Shown here: positions 1-7,729 of the stretch, in pieces | How the letters are laid out: every line of letters starts with the position of its first letter | Position numbering within the stretch: position 1 is the stretch's first letter | Assembly: GCA_965205235.1 (NCBI GenBank) | Contig: CBDBGD010000002.1 | Location: forward strand, 1-64,000 | From: CBDBGD01 sp965205235 | Lineage (GTDB): Bacteria > Chloroflexota > Dehalococcoidia > Lucifugimonadales > UBA1127 | Reading direction: 5' to 3' | Length of the DNA: 64,000 nt | The notes under the pieces: generated by a model | The model's input: only the letters and a program-made list of their open reading frames with translations | What the model was told of the DNA's origin: nothing | The model's database searches: none | Translations under genes and position numbers: made by a program

Positions 1-612
1 GGACGCCATGAGGTCGTCGTAGCTCAGGTCACCGGGTGTCAGGGTGTCGGAGTAGCGGCCCAGCTTGTTGACGATGATGATGTGCTTCAACGCCGGGAGG
101 TCGGGCAGGATGTCGGTGATGCGCTTGCGCAGGTCGGGCTGGGTCACCAGCACGACGGCGCCGCTGTCCTGCAGGCGGTCGCGCACAGGGTCCGCGCCGA
201 AGGCCGAGAAGAGCGGCCCGACGATCGCGCCCGCCTTGAGCGCTCCGAAGAGGGCGAAATAGAGCTCCGGCACCCGCTCCATGAACAGAAAGACCCGGTC
301 GCCCTTCCCGACGCCCAAGCTCTCGAGCACGTTGGCGAACTGGTTGCTCCGATCGCGGAACTCGGCGAAGGTGTAGCTCTCCTCCTCGCCGTTCTTGCCC
401 TCCCAGATGAGCGCGACCTTGTCGCCGCGGCCGGCCTCGCAGTGGCGGTCGATGCACTCGTGGGCCTTGTTGAGGTAGCCGCCGGGCAGCCAGTCCAGCT
501 CATCGTAGACGCTCTCCCATCGGAAGCCCTCGCGCGCCGCTTCGACGTCGGCGAGGTTGGGTCGAACGCGCATCTGGTCGACTGCGGGTTTTGCGATTAC
601 GTCGTACTCCAT
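1..612 (-). CDS. acyl-CoA/acetyl-CoA synthetase (AMP-forming), N-terminal part
   Basis: This gene runs off the left edge, so only the first 204 codons (no stop) are visible. The ATG at 612 follows GGAGGAG, a strong ribosome binding site. The translation shows the N-terminal layout of the acetyl-CoA synthetase family: a WLPGGYLNKAHECIDRH-like segment, then a VALIWEG strand and a YTFAEF segment that open the AMP-binding domain. Such enzymes activate an acid with ATP and transfer it to CoA. The AMP-binding signature lies beyond the window, so the substrate cannot be read. It could be an acetate, propionate or medium-chain acyl enzyme; the family call is firm. Confidence 0.85.
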   Translation of the reverse strand, partial: MEYDVIAKPAVDQMRVRPNLADVEAAREGFRWESVYDELDWLPGGYLNKAHECIDRHCEAGRGDKVALIWEGKNGEEESYTFAEFRDRSNQFANVLESLGVGKGDRVFLFMERVPELYFALFGALKAGAIVGPLFSAFGADPVRDRLQDSGAVVLVTQPDLRKRITDILPDLPALKHIIIVNKLGRYSDTLTPGDLSYDDLMAS

Positions 613-722
613 GATCTCCTCCTGCGGCCAATGGTGGCGCAAGGACCATGGCCGGGCACCCTAAATCTACTTGGGCGCGCGGTGGGCGTCAACAGGAAGC
701 CGGGAAGCAGGGGCTGAGTTCC

Positions 723-751
723 TAGACAAGGCGCGAGAGACCCGCTATCAT
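723..751 (+). promoter_or_regulatory. sigma70-type promoter for the 829 gene
   Basis: TAGACA (723-728), 17 bp, then TATCAT (746-751). Each hexamer matches the consensus at five of six positions. It lies 77 bp before the ATG at 829. Confidence 0.5.
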
Positions 752-828
752 GCCGCCGTACGAGAAGCCATGGGCCCTGACGCGACCCGCTCAGGGCCCA
801 GCAAGCCACTCTTCAGGGAGGGAACGGA

Positions 829-1266
829 ATGACCGAAGAAGCCACCAAGCCCACCGGCTACAGCGGCCACGCATACTTCAGCATCGACGACCTGGCCGCG
901 ATGCAGCCCGGCCTGGCCCGCATCATGCCGGAGATCGGCCAGCGCTACTGGAAGCTCTACTATGCGGCCAAGGCCAGCAACTGGCCCCTCGCCAAGTTCC
1001 AGCTCGGCGAGATCGAAGAGCTCATGGAGTTCGGGGGGATCACTCGCCCCAAGTACGCCGAGGGCCTGGAGACCTTCGTCCGCGAGGACCTGGGCGCGAT
1101 GAAGTCCGCCATCGAGAAGAAGGACTTCGAGAGCTTCGAGGCAGCATACGACCAGGGCGTCCGCAACGCGAACGACTACCACAAGTCCTTCAAGAAGGGC
1201 ATGATCGTCTGGAAGCTGCCGGAGTACGAGCCGCCGGACCTGGACCTCACGCCCATCGAGGAGTAG
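829..1266 (+). CDS. conserved hypothetical protein, 145 aa
   Basis: The ATG at 829 is preceded by AGGGAGGGAACGGA. The protein is soluble, mostly helical and charged, with no signal peptide or membrane segment. It has a run of aromatic residues (QRYWKLYYAA, about residues 44-53) and a C-terminal DYHKSFKKG stretch followed by a Pro/Asp-rich tail. I do not recognise a family. It has its own promoter-like sequence and sits alone between the synthetase and a phosphatase, so context gives no function. Codon use matches the host flanks and the ribosome binding site is good, so it is probably a real gene. Confidence 0.7.
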   Translation: MTEEATKPTGYSGHAYFSIDDLAAMQPGLARIMPEIGQRYWKLYYAAKASNWPLAKFQLGEIEELMEFGGITRPKYAEGLETFVREDLGAMKSAIEKKDFESFEAAYDQGVRNANDYHKSFKKGMIVWKLPEYEPPDLDLTPIEE

Positions 1267-1402
1267 GGCCGGAAGGCACCTTCACCCGCAACGCAGCGGA
1301 GAACGAGGGCGCGCGGGCATCGCCGGAATCTCTGGCAGGCCCGGGCGCCCTCGGTGCATTTCCGGGGACCTACGCACAGCCAGGACCCATGGATGGTGAG
1401 CT

Positions 1403-2068
1403 TTGACGGGTGACCTTCCCGGACCGGACGACATCCTCCATATCACCCTGATGCGGCATGGCCGTTCCCGCGCCGACGACGAAATGGTCCACGAGGGGCG
1501 GTACGATGCGCCGCTCACGGACGTCGGCCGGGCGCAGGTGATAGCCCGAGCGGAGGGGTGGAAGCGCTCCGGCGTCACGTTTGACCTGATCGTCGCCAGC
1601 CCTCTCCTTCGCGCCGCCGAGAGCGCGGAGGTCATCGCAGGAGTGCTGGGCGTCACCGTAGAGCTCGACCCGGACTGGATGGAGCAGGACAACGGACCGT
1701 TGGCACGACTCCCCTTCACCGTGGCGAACGAGAGGTACCCGAGGCCGGACCTCGCCAACCCGTTCCAGCCCTACGTGCCCACGACCGGAGAGGGTGAGAG
1801 CGAGTGGGACCTGCTGGGGCGCGCCGCTCGCGCCCTTCAGTGCGTTGTCAGACGCGGGCGACACTCGTCCCTGGTGGTGGCGCACGGCGGTGTTCTCAAT
1901 GCTGCCATGCGCTGCATGCTGGGAATCCCACCGGGGTTGAGCGGCAGCGGAGTGCGCTTCGCTTTCGGTGATGCCGGATTCGTGCGCACCTCGTACAGTC
2001 CCAGCCGCCACCTGTGGACCGTCAGAGAGATGTCCGGAGCCATCGCCGACCCCGCCTCTGGAAGCTGA
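1403..2068 (+). CDS. histidine phosphatase superfamily protein (phosphoglycerate mutase-like)
   Basis: A 221-residue branch-1 histidine phosphatase. The phospho-accepting motif is LMRHGRS with His19; the second catalytic His is in VVAHGGVL (about residue 160). An ASPLLRAAESAEV segment corresponds to the family's SPLxRAxxTA motif. The start is a TTG with GGTGAG six bases upstream, and no better in-frame ATG precedes the RHG motif. Substrates in this family range from phosphosugars to nucleotides and cannot be chosen here. Its last 47 bases overlap the end of the convergent dppC-type gene. Confidence 0.85.
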   Translation: MTGDLPGPDDILHITLMRHGRSRADDEMVHEGRYDAPLTDVGRAQVIARAEGWKRSGVTFDLIVASPLLRAAESAEVIAGVLGVTVELDPDWMEQDNGPLARLPFTVANERYPRPDLANPFQPYVPTTGEGESEWDLLGRAARALQCVVRRGRHSSLVVAHGGVLNAAMRCMLGIPPGLSGSGVRFAFGDAGFVRTSYSPSRHLWTVREMSGAIADPASGS

Positions 2069-3008
2069 CCACCACCGCTACGCACCCCCGCGCAGCCGCG
2101 GGGTCCAGCAGGTCGCGCAGTGCGTCGCCCAGCAGGTTGACGCCGAACACGGTGGCCGACAGCGCGACCCCCGGCGCGAGGGCCATCCACGGCGCGGTCT
2201 TGAAGTGGTCGCGCGCCGGGCCCGCGAGCATGCTGCCCCACGATGGCGTCGGCTGTTGGACGCCCACGCCCAGGAAGCTCAGCGACGCCTCGGCGACGAT
2301 GGCCGCACCCAGCGCGGCCGTCGACACGACCAGGAAAGCCGCCACGCACTGCGGCAGGACGTGGAAGGCGACCACCCGCGCCGGCGCGCAGCCGACGGCC
2401 CGCGCCGCCTCGACGTACGGCGAGACCGCGACGGCCAGCGCCTGGGCCCGCACGACTCGTGCGACCCACGGCGCCTGCGCCACGCCCAGCGCCAGGATGA
2501 CGCTCTCCGCCGACGGCCCCCGCGCGGCGACGATGGCCAGCGCGAGGATGAGCGTCGGGAAGGCCAGCAGCGCGTCCATCAGCCGCTGCAGTGCCGCGTC
2601 GACAGCGCTGCCGCCGTAGTAGCCGCTGACCAGCCCCACGCCCGCGCCGACGGACGCGCCCAGGGCCACCGACAGCAGCCCCACGGCCAGGGAGAGTCGA
2701 GCGCCATAGGCCACGCGGCTGAAGACGTCCCGCCCCAGGTTGTCGGTGCCCAGCGGGTGTTGGAGGCTCGGCGGCGACAGGGCTGCGTCGGCGTCGATGG
2801 CCCGCGGGCCGGCGGTGACCAGCAGCGGCGCGGCCAGGGCGACAATCGCAACGGCGAGCAGCAGGCCGCCGCCCAGCGCTCCCAAGGGCTTTCGCCGCGC
2901 TGCGCGCATCAGCGTCGCGGCGTGGCGGAGGAAGCTCCTCGACGCCAGCGCGCGCTGCGCGGCTCCGGCCGCGTCACCCGACGCGGATACGTGGGTCCAG
3001 CCATGCAT
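2022..3008 (-). CDS. oligopeptide/dipeptide ABC transporter permease, DppC-type
   Basis: Second permease of a peptide-type ABC importer. It has an N-terminal membrane segment (GALGGGLLLAVAIVALAAPLL), the HPLGTDNLGRDVFSR motif typical of DppC/OppC, and the EAA loop (EAARAVGCAPARVVAFHVLPQ) that contacts the ATPase. Several starts are possible because the 5' end overlaps the 3' end of the upstream dppB-like gene; ATG at 3008 is used here. The end overlaps the convergent phosphatase by 47 bp. No ATPase gene is in the window. The binding protein at 7.7-9.5 kb may be the partner but is not adjacent. Confidence 0.88.
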   Translation of the reverse strand: MHGWTHVSASGDAAGAAQRALASRSFLRHAATLMRAARRKPLGALGGGLLLAVAIVALAAPLLVTAGPRAIDADAALSPPSLQHPLGTDNLGRDVFSRVAYGARLSLAVGLLSVALGASVGAGVGLVSGYYGGSAVDAALQRLMDALLAFPTLILALAIVAARGPSAESVILALGVAQAPWVARVVRAQALAVAVSPYVEAARAVGCAPARVVAFHVLPQCVAAFLVVSTAALGAAIVAEASLSFLGVGVQQPTPSWGSMLAGPARDHFKTAPWMALAPGVALSATVFGVNLLGDALRDLLDPAAARGCVAVVVSFQRRGRRWLRTSL

Positions 3009-3936
3009 ACGCGGCATCCACAGCAAGGTTGATCAGGAGCACCGACAGGGTGAACAGGAGGACGACGGACTGTACAACCACATAGTCCCGTTGCCGCACG
3101 CCGTCGAGGAGGTAGAGGCCCAGGCCCGGCAGGGTGAAGACTTGCTCCATGATGATGGCGCCGGTGACCAGCGTCGCGAGCAGCAGGCCGACGACGGTGA
3201 CGACGGGCAGCAGGGCGTTGCCCAGCGCGTGCCGCCGGACGACCGCCGCCTCCGACAGGCCCTTGGCCCGCGCCGTTCGGATGTAGTCCTGGCGCAGCAC
3301 CTCCAGCAGCGCTGAACGGGTCATTCGAGCGACGATCGCGCCGCCGGAGTAGCCCAGCACCAGCGCGGGCCATACAAGCTGCGACAGGTTCGCCAGCGGG
3401 TCCTGCAGCAGGCCCACGTACTCGACGGGCGGAATCCAGGCGAAGAAGAGGAGCCCCGCCAGGAGCACCAGCGTGGCGAGCCAGAAGTGCGGCAGAGAGA
3501 TGCCTCCCAGCGCCACCACCCGCACGACGTAGTCGCCCCAGGTATCCTGCCGCAGCGCGGAGAAGACGCCCGCAGGCAGCCCCACGAGCAGGGCCACGAG
3601 CGTGGCCAGCGCGGCCAGCTCCAGCGTGACGGGCAGCTTGCGTGCGACGTCGCCCCAGACGTCGCGGCCGGACACCAGCGAGCGGCCCATGTCCAGCGTC
3701 ACCACGTCGCCGAGCCAGCGCCCGTACTGCAGCGGCCACGGAGCGTCGAGCCCCAGCGAGGAGCGGAGCTCGCCGAGCTCCTCCTGCGCAACCGCCGTCG
3801 AGGTCTCGCCGCCACCCGCGACCATGAGGATCGCCGCGTCGCCGGGCAGGACGCGCAGCGCCAGGAAGGTCAGCAGCGAGACCAGCGCAAGCGTCGGGAC
3901 CAGGTGCAGGAGCCGCCGGGCCAGATAGCGCAGCAT
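2974..3936 (-). CDS. oligopeptide/dipeptide ABC transporter permease, DppB-type
   Basis: A 320-residue permease. It begins MLRYLARRLLHLVPTLALVS, the usual DppB/OppB N-terminal helix, and has an EAA loop (DYIRTARAKGLSEAAVVRRHALGN split across about residues 215-238) and multiple membrane helices. It ends DPRIRVG, as most DppB proteins do. ATG at 3936 has AAAGGAAC upstream. Together with the overlapping DppC-like gene it would form the membrane pore of a peptide or nickel-type importer. The gene is divergent from the threonine-synthase-like gene, with about 96 bp between the two starts. Confidence 0.9.
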   Translation of the reverse strand: MLRYLARRLLHLVPTLALVSLLTFLALRVLPGDAAILMVAGGGETSTAVAQEELGELRSSLGLDAPWPLQYGRWLGDVVTLDMGRSLVSGRDVWGDVARKLPVTLELAALATLVALLVGLPAGVFSALRQDTWGDYVVRVVALGGISLPHFWLATLVLLAGLLFFAWIPPVEYVGLLQDPLANLSQLVWPALVLGYSGGAIVARMTRSALLEVLRQDYIRTARAKGLSEAAVVRRHALGNALLPVVTVVGLLLATLVTGAIIMEQVFTLPGLGLYLLDGVRQRDYVVVQSVVLLFTLSVLLINLAVDAAYAWLDPRIRVG

Positions 3937-4032
3937 TCCCCATGTTCCTTTCCGGGGTGGTTGGGGCTATTCTATGGGATGCGTGAGGAGGGGGAAACGG
4001 CCCGAACATCCTGCACCCCGTGAGGAGGTCCC

Positions 4033-5175
4033 ATGACATTTGAGCTGGTCTGCACAGCCTGCCCCGCCCGCTACGACAACTCCCGCTATCGCGTCACCTG
4101 CGAGACCTGCGACGGTTTGCTGGACATCGAGTACGACACGCCCCCCGGCGAGGGCGCGTGGGGAGAGCCGGGCGCGCAGGGCCTCGCACGATACGCACGC
4201 AGGCTGCCCATCAAGTCGGTCGCGAACCTGGTGACGCTGGGCGAGGGAGACACGCCGCTTCTTCGCCTGGAGCGGCTGGGCGCCATGCTCGGCGTCGATC
4301 TCTACGTCAAGCTGGAGTATATGAACCCCACCGGCTCGTTCAAGGACCGCGGCAATGGCGTGCAGGTCACGGTGCTGCGTGAGACGGGCGTCGACACCGT
4401 GGTGGACTCGACGACGGGGAACGCTGGGCACTCGACCGCGGCCTACTGCGCGCGGGCGGGCATCCGCTACATCGGCTTCTCGGAGCAAGGGGCGCGGGAC
4501 ACCAAGCTGCAGGCCGCTGCGTACCACGGCACGGAGCTGCACCCGACGGGTGGGAGCAAGGACGACCGGCGCGAGGCGGCCCAGAAGTTCAGCCAGGACA
4601 CCGGCGTCGTCTTCATGGACTACGGCCGCAACGCCTACTTCATCGAGGGTGAGAAGACGCTGTCGTACGAGATCGCGGAGCAACTGGACCCGCTGCCCGA
4701 CCACGTGGTGGCGTCGTCCGGCAACGGCTCCATCCTGCTGGGGATGTGGCGAGGCTTCCAGGACCTGCTGCAGGGCGGTCGCGTCGACCGGGTGCCGCGC
4801 TTCCACGCCGCGCAGTCGGAGGCGTTCCAGCCCATGGTCGCCGCGTACCACGGTCGGGACTGGGCGCCGCAGCCCGGCGCGACGAGCGTCGCCATCGGCG
4901 TCACCATCGCCGCCCCGCCGCGCCTCGACACCGTCGTCCACATCTGCCGGGAGTCGGGCGGAATGGCCGTCGCCGTGCCGGAGGAGGAGATCCTAGCGTG
5001 GCAGGAACGCCTGGCCAGCCGGGAGGGCATCCTGGTGGAGGCCACGTCGGCGCTGGGCATCGGCGCGGTGAAGGCGCTGGTATCGCAGGGGGCCATCGCA
5101 GAGGGAGCGCGGGTGCTGGTGCCGCTCACCGGCTTCGGCATGAAGGAGCCGCTCCCGGTGAGCCTGGAAGGCTGA
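4033..5175 (+). CDS. threonine synthase-like PLP-dependent enzyme
   Basis: A 380-residue fold-type II PLP enzyme. The PLP lysine is in the motif TGSFKDRG (about Lys104), followed by STTGNAGHSTAAYCARAG (phosphate cup) and SSGNGS (second PLP contact). The N-terminus carries four cysteines (C7, C10, C23, C26), the zinc-ribbon-like segment seen in many archaeal and Chloroflexota threonine synthases. The start has GTGAGGAGG upstream. The expected reaction is O-phosphohomoserine to threonine, but cysteate- and diaminopropionate-type paralogues look alike. It is followed by an Ldh-family oxidoreductase only 8 bp downstream, which hints at a joint pathway rather than plain threonine synthesis. Confidence 0.82.
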   Translation: MTFELVCTACPARYDNSRYRVTCETCDGLLDIEYDTPPGEGAWGEPGAQGLARYARRLPIKSVANLVTLGEGDTPLLRLERLGAMLGVDLYVKLEYMNPTGSFKDRGNGVQVTVLRETGVDTVVDSTTGNAGHSTAAYCARAGIRYIGFSEQGARDTKLQAAAYHGTELHPTGGSKDDRREAAQKFSQDTGVVFMDYGRNAYFIEGEKTLSYEIAEQLDPLPDHVVASSGNGSILLGMWRGFQDLLQGGRVDRVPRFHAAQSEAFQPMVAAYHGRDWAPQPGATSVAIGVTIAAPPRLDTVVHICRESGGMAVAVPEEEILAWQERLASREGILVEATSALGIGAVKALVSQGAIAEGARVLVPLTGFGMKEPLPVSLEG

Positions 5176-5183
5176 GGCCTACG

Positions 5184-6203
5184 ATGCCGACGCTACCCCA
5201 TGGCCTCCTCGAAGAGCTTGCGAGCCGGGCGCTCCGCGCGGCTGGCGCCTCGGACGAAGAGGCGCAACTCGTCGCAGAGCGGTGCGTCCGGGCGAACCTG
5301 GTCGGCCACGACTCGCACGGCGTCATCCAGATACCGACGTACGTCGACCGCATCGGGCTGGGGCACATCGTCCCCGGCGCGCCGATGGAGGTGCTCGACG
5401 AGACGCCGACGACCGCCCGCATCGACGGCCATTGGGGCTTCGGCTTCGTCGTGACCACGCGTGCCATGGAGATGGCCATCGGCAAGGCGCGGGAGAGCCG
5501 CATCGCGGCGATGACGGTCACCCGGCAGGGGCACGTGGGCCGCCTGGCCGAGTACACGCAGATGGCCGCCCGCGCCGGCATGATGGGGCTGATGACGGCG
5601 GACTCCGGGCGAGGGCCCAAGAGCGTGGCGCCCTACGGCGGCCGCGTGCCTCGCCTGGGGACCAACCCGCTGTGCATCGCCCTACCAAGCAACTTGGAGG
5701 GCGCCTTCACCCTCGACATGGCCACCTCCGCCGTGGCCGAGGGCAAGGTCTCGCTGGCTCGCGCCCGCGGCGAGTCGATCCCGCCGGGGTGGGTCGTCGA
5801 CGCCGAGGGTCGCTCCACCACGGACCCGCACGCGCTGCTGCAGGGCGGCTCGCTGCTCCCCCTCGGCGGCGACCAGGGCCACAAGGGCTACGGCCTGGGC
5901 GCCGTGATCGAGGTGCTGTCCGGCGTGCTGACGGGCCTCGGCTTCGGCGTCTCCGACGGCTTCCACAACGACGGCTGCTTCCTGCTGGTGGTCGACGTGA
6001 GCGCGTTCCGGCCACTGGAGGCGTTCAAGCAGGAGGTGACGGAGTTCGCCGAGTACCTGACGGCCACCCCGCCCGCGGCGGGCTTCGGCCGCGTCTACTA
6101 CCCCGGTGAGGTGGAGCACCTCACGGAGCAGGAGCGGCGGCGCACCGGCATCACGGTGGACGAGGGCACGTGGGAGCGGCTGCAGGCGCTGGCCGGGTCA
6201 TAG
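5184..6203 (+). CDS. Ldh family (malate/L-lactate/ureidoglycolate) NAD(P)-dependent oxidoreductase
   Basis: A 339-residue member of the MDH2/YlbC/ComC (Ldh) family, which reduces 2-oxo acids with NAD(P)H. Diagnostic segments are NLVGHDSHGVIQIPTYVDRI near the N-terminus (the catalytic His is in SHG), a VTRQGHVGRLAEY segment, TNPLCIALP and FTLDMATSAVAEGKV, and GGDQGHKGYGLG toward the end. The ATG at 5184 has GAGG upstream and lies eight bases after the threonine-synthase-like stop, so the two genes are probably co-transcribed. A much longer in-frame ORF starting inside the upstream gene is an artefact of high GC. Confidence 0.88.
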   Translation: MPTLPHGLLEELASRALRAAGASDEEAQLVAERCVRANLVGHDSHGVIQIPTYVDRIGLGHIVPGAPMEVLDETPTTARIDGHWGFGFVVTTRAMEMAIGKARESRIAAMTVTRQGHVGRLAEYTQMAARAGMMGLMTADSGRGPKSVAPYGGRVPRLGTNPLCIALPSNLEGAFTLDMATSAVAEGKVSLARARGESIPPGWVVDAEGRSTTDPHALLQGGSLLPLGGDQGHKGYGLGAVIEVLSGVLTGLGFGVSDGFHNDGCFLLVVDVSAFRPLEAFKQEVTEFAEYLTATPPAAGFGRVYYPGEVEHLTEQERRRTGITVDEGTWERLQALAGS

Positions 6204-6250
6204 GGGCGCTCTCGCCCCGTGGTTCGACAGGCTCACCACGAGCGGGGAAG
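6203..6250. repeat. hairpin plus REP-like interspersed repeat, copy 1
   Basis: A 6-bp-stem hairpin (GGGGCG/CGCCCC, 6203-6218) directly follows the Ldh stop. It is followed by GTGGTTCGACAGGCTCACC and then ACGAGCGGGG. The same sequence core recurs at 57,090-57,118. It lies between convergent genes, so it may also act as a boundary or weak terminator, although there is no T-run. Confidence 0.6.
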
Positions 6251-6255
6251 GTTGC

Positions 6256-6939
6256 CTACGCGTGAACCGGGTGCTCGGCCAGCCACGCGACGATTACGGC
6301 GACGTTCCGCATCGCATCGGGGATGTTGGCCTTGAACACGTCCATGGCGGCGTGGTCCGCCATGTCAGAGATGCCCCGCACCTCGACGTAGGGCACGTCT
6401 GAGAAGGCTGCGGCCCTCGCTCCCCCTGCGCCCTCCCACGCCACCGCGAGCGCGCCGGTGCGAGCGCGTAGCCCACTCGCCCGGTCCGCGTCGACGATGG
6501 CCTCGTCACCGCTGGCGACCGGCGCGAAGTGCACCCGGAAGGGCACCCGCAGGTCTCCGGCCATCTGCCGGAGAGCGGCAATGTGCGGCGGTGACCCATC
6601 GAACGACGGCAGCCGCGCGAAACCGGGGTTGAAGTCGTGCTCCACCGTGGCCGTGCCGGCCACGACGTCGCCGACGCGCACGTGGGCTACCAACGATCCG
6701 GCCACGCCGGCGCAGACCACGAGGTCGACATACGGCAGATGGTCGAGCAGGTGGCCGGTGGTCACCGCGAACTGGACCTTGCCCAACCCGCCTCGAGCTA
6801 GGGTGACGCCCGCGGCAGGGTACTGGTACACGTGGGCCCGGCCCACCGCACGCTGCTCAGGGCTGCCCCACCGCTGCTCGAACGCGCTCGCGAGGCAGTC
6901 GAACTCTTCGGGTATCGGTGTGACCACCAGCGTCGCCAT
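6256..6939 (-). CDS. PNP/UDP phosphorylase family nucleosidase (futalosine/MTA-SAH nucleosidase-like)
   Basis: A 227-residue protein of the nucleoside phosphorylase fold. It has the N-terminal VVTPIPEEFDC segment, VVCAGVAGSL (phosphate/ribose loop region), an ALAVAWEGAGGARAA segment around the base-binding region, and VEVRGISDMAD, which matches the E-x-R-x-I-S-D-x-A motif whose Asp is the catalytic acid in MTA/SAH and futalosine nucleosidases. It is the last gene of a three-gene minus-strand operon, 15 bp after the methyltransferase. A SAH-cleaving role beside a SAM-dependent methyltransferase is plausible, but the substrate is inferred. Confidence 0.8.
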   Translation of the reverse strand: MATLVVTPIPEEFDCLASAFEQRWGSPEQRAVGRAHVYQYPAAGVTLARGGLGKVQFAVTTGHLLDHLPYVDLVVCAGVAGSLVAHVRVGDVVAGTATVEHDFNPGFARLPSFDGSPPHIAALRQMAGDLRVPFRVHFAPVASGDEAIVDADRASGLRARTGALAVAWEGAGGARAAAFSDVPYVEVRGISDMADHAAMDVFKANIPDAMRNVAVIVAWLAEHPVHA

Positions 6940-6954
6940 GCTTCCCCCTCCGCG

Positions 6955-7719
6955 CTACGCCGCGCCGCAGATGACGGCGAAGGTCCGGTGCAGGACGCGA
7001 AGAGGGTCCTCCGGGAAGTCACGCTGCAAGAGCTCGCGAAGGTCGCCGTCGAAGCGTGCGACACCGTCGGTCGGCAAGCTGGCCCCGACTCCCGCACTGG
7101 CCCTGACCCTGCCGCGCCAGGCCTCGTGGCTATACGGCACGTAGGTATCGAACGAGAACGTCTCGATGTCGGTGAACCCGGCGTTCGCCAGGTCCCTGGT
7201 CACAGCGGGGTAGATTCCCAGAGTTCCGCCCAACAACCACTGCGGGTTGTGCGCAACAATCAGGCGTTCGGTTGCCTCCACCACATTCCCGGGCTGCGGC
7301 ATCCAGGAGAACCAGACGAGCGCCAGCCGGCCGTCAGGCTTCAACAAGCGGCGTATCTCCCGTTCCACGTCGCCCTTCTTGAACCAGTGCCATGCGGTGG
7401 CCGCGCCCACAACGTCGAACGTATCGTCAGGAAGCCCGGTGGCCTCCGCGGGCGCGACGACGTACTCGATGGACACGCCCGCTTCGGCGTCCATCTGCGC
7501 CGCGTGCTCGACCAGCCCCTCGGCCATGTCCAGGCCTGTCACCGTGCATCCTCGGAGGGCAAAGCCTCTGGCGAAGGCGCCTGTCCCTGTGCCCAGGTCG
7601 AGCACCCTCTGTCCGGGCAGACCGACGCTTAGAGCTTGAAGGCGACAAAAGAGCTCGTCCGGCAGTCCGGCCCGGTAGGAGGCGTAGTCGCTGGCCGTCC
7701 TGTCAAAGTTGACGTTCAT
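6955..7719 (-). CDS. class I SAM-dependent methyltransferase
   Basis: A 254-residue methyltransferase. Motif I is VLDLGTGTGAFA (residues 39-50); the acidic end of strand 2 is in VTGLDMAEG; motif post-I/II is DTFDVVGAATAWHWF, typical of the UbiE/Trm9-like Methyltransf_11 group. It begins FDRTASDYASYR, the common N-terminus of this subfamily. ATG at 7719 lies 10 bp after the stop of the peptide-binding lipoprotein, with GGGGGCG as the likely ribosome binding site. The methyl acceptor is unknown. The nucleosidase downstream could remove its SAH product. Confidence 0.85.
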   Translation of the reverse strand: MNVNFDRTASDYASYRAGLPDELFCRLQALSVGLPGQRVLDLGTGTGAFARGFALRGCTVTGLDMAEGLVEHAAQMDAEAGVSIEYVVAPAEATGLPDDTFDVVGAATAWHWFKKGDVEREIRRLLKPDGRLALVWFSWMPQPGNVVEATERLIVAHNPQWLLGGTLGIYPAVTRDLANAGFTDIETFSFDTYVPYSHEAWRGRVRASAGVGASLPTDGVARFDGDLRELLQRDFPEDPLRVLHRTFAVICGAA

Positions 7720-7729
7720 GGCGCCCCCG

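Noticed and set aside
4746..5183. 5' extension of the Ldh-family ORF to 4,746
   Set aside because: It lies inside the threonine-synthase-like gene; the ATG at 5,184 has a ribosome binding site and the family N-terminus.
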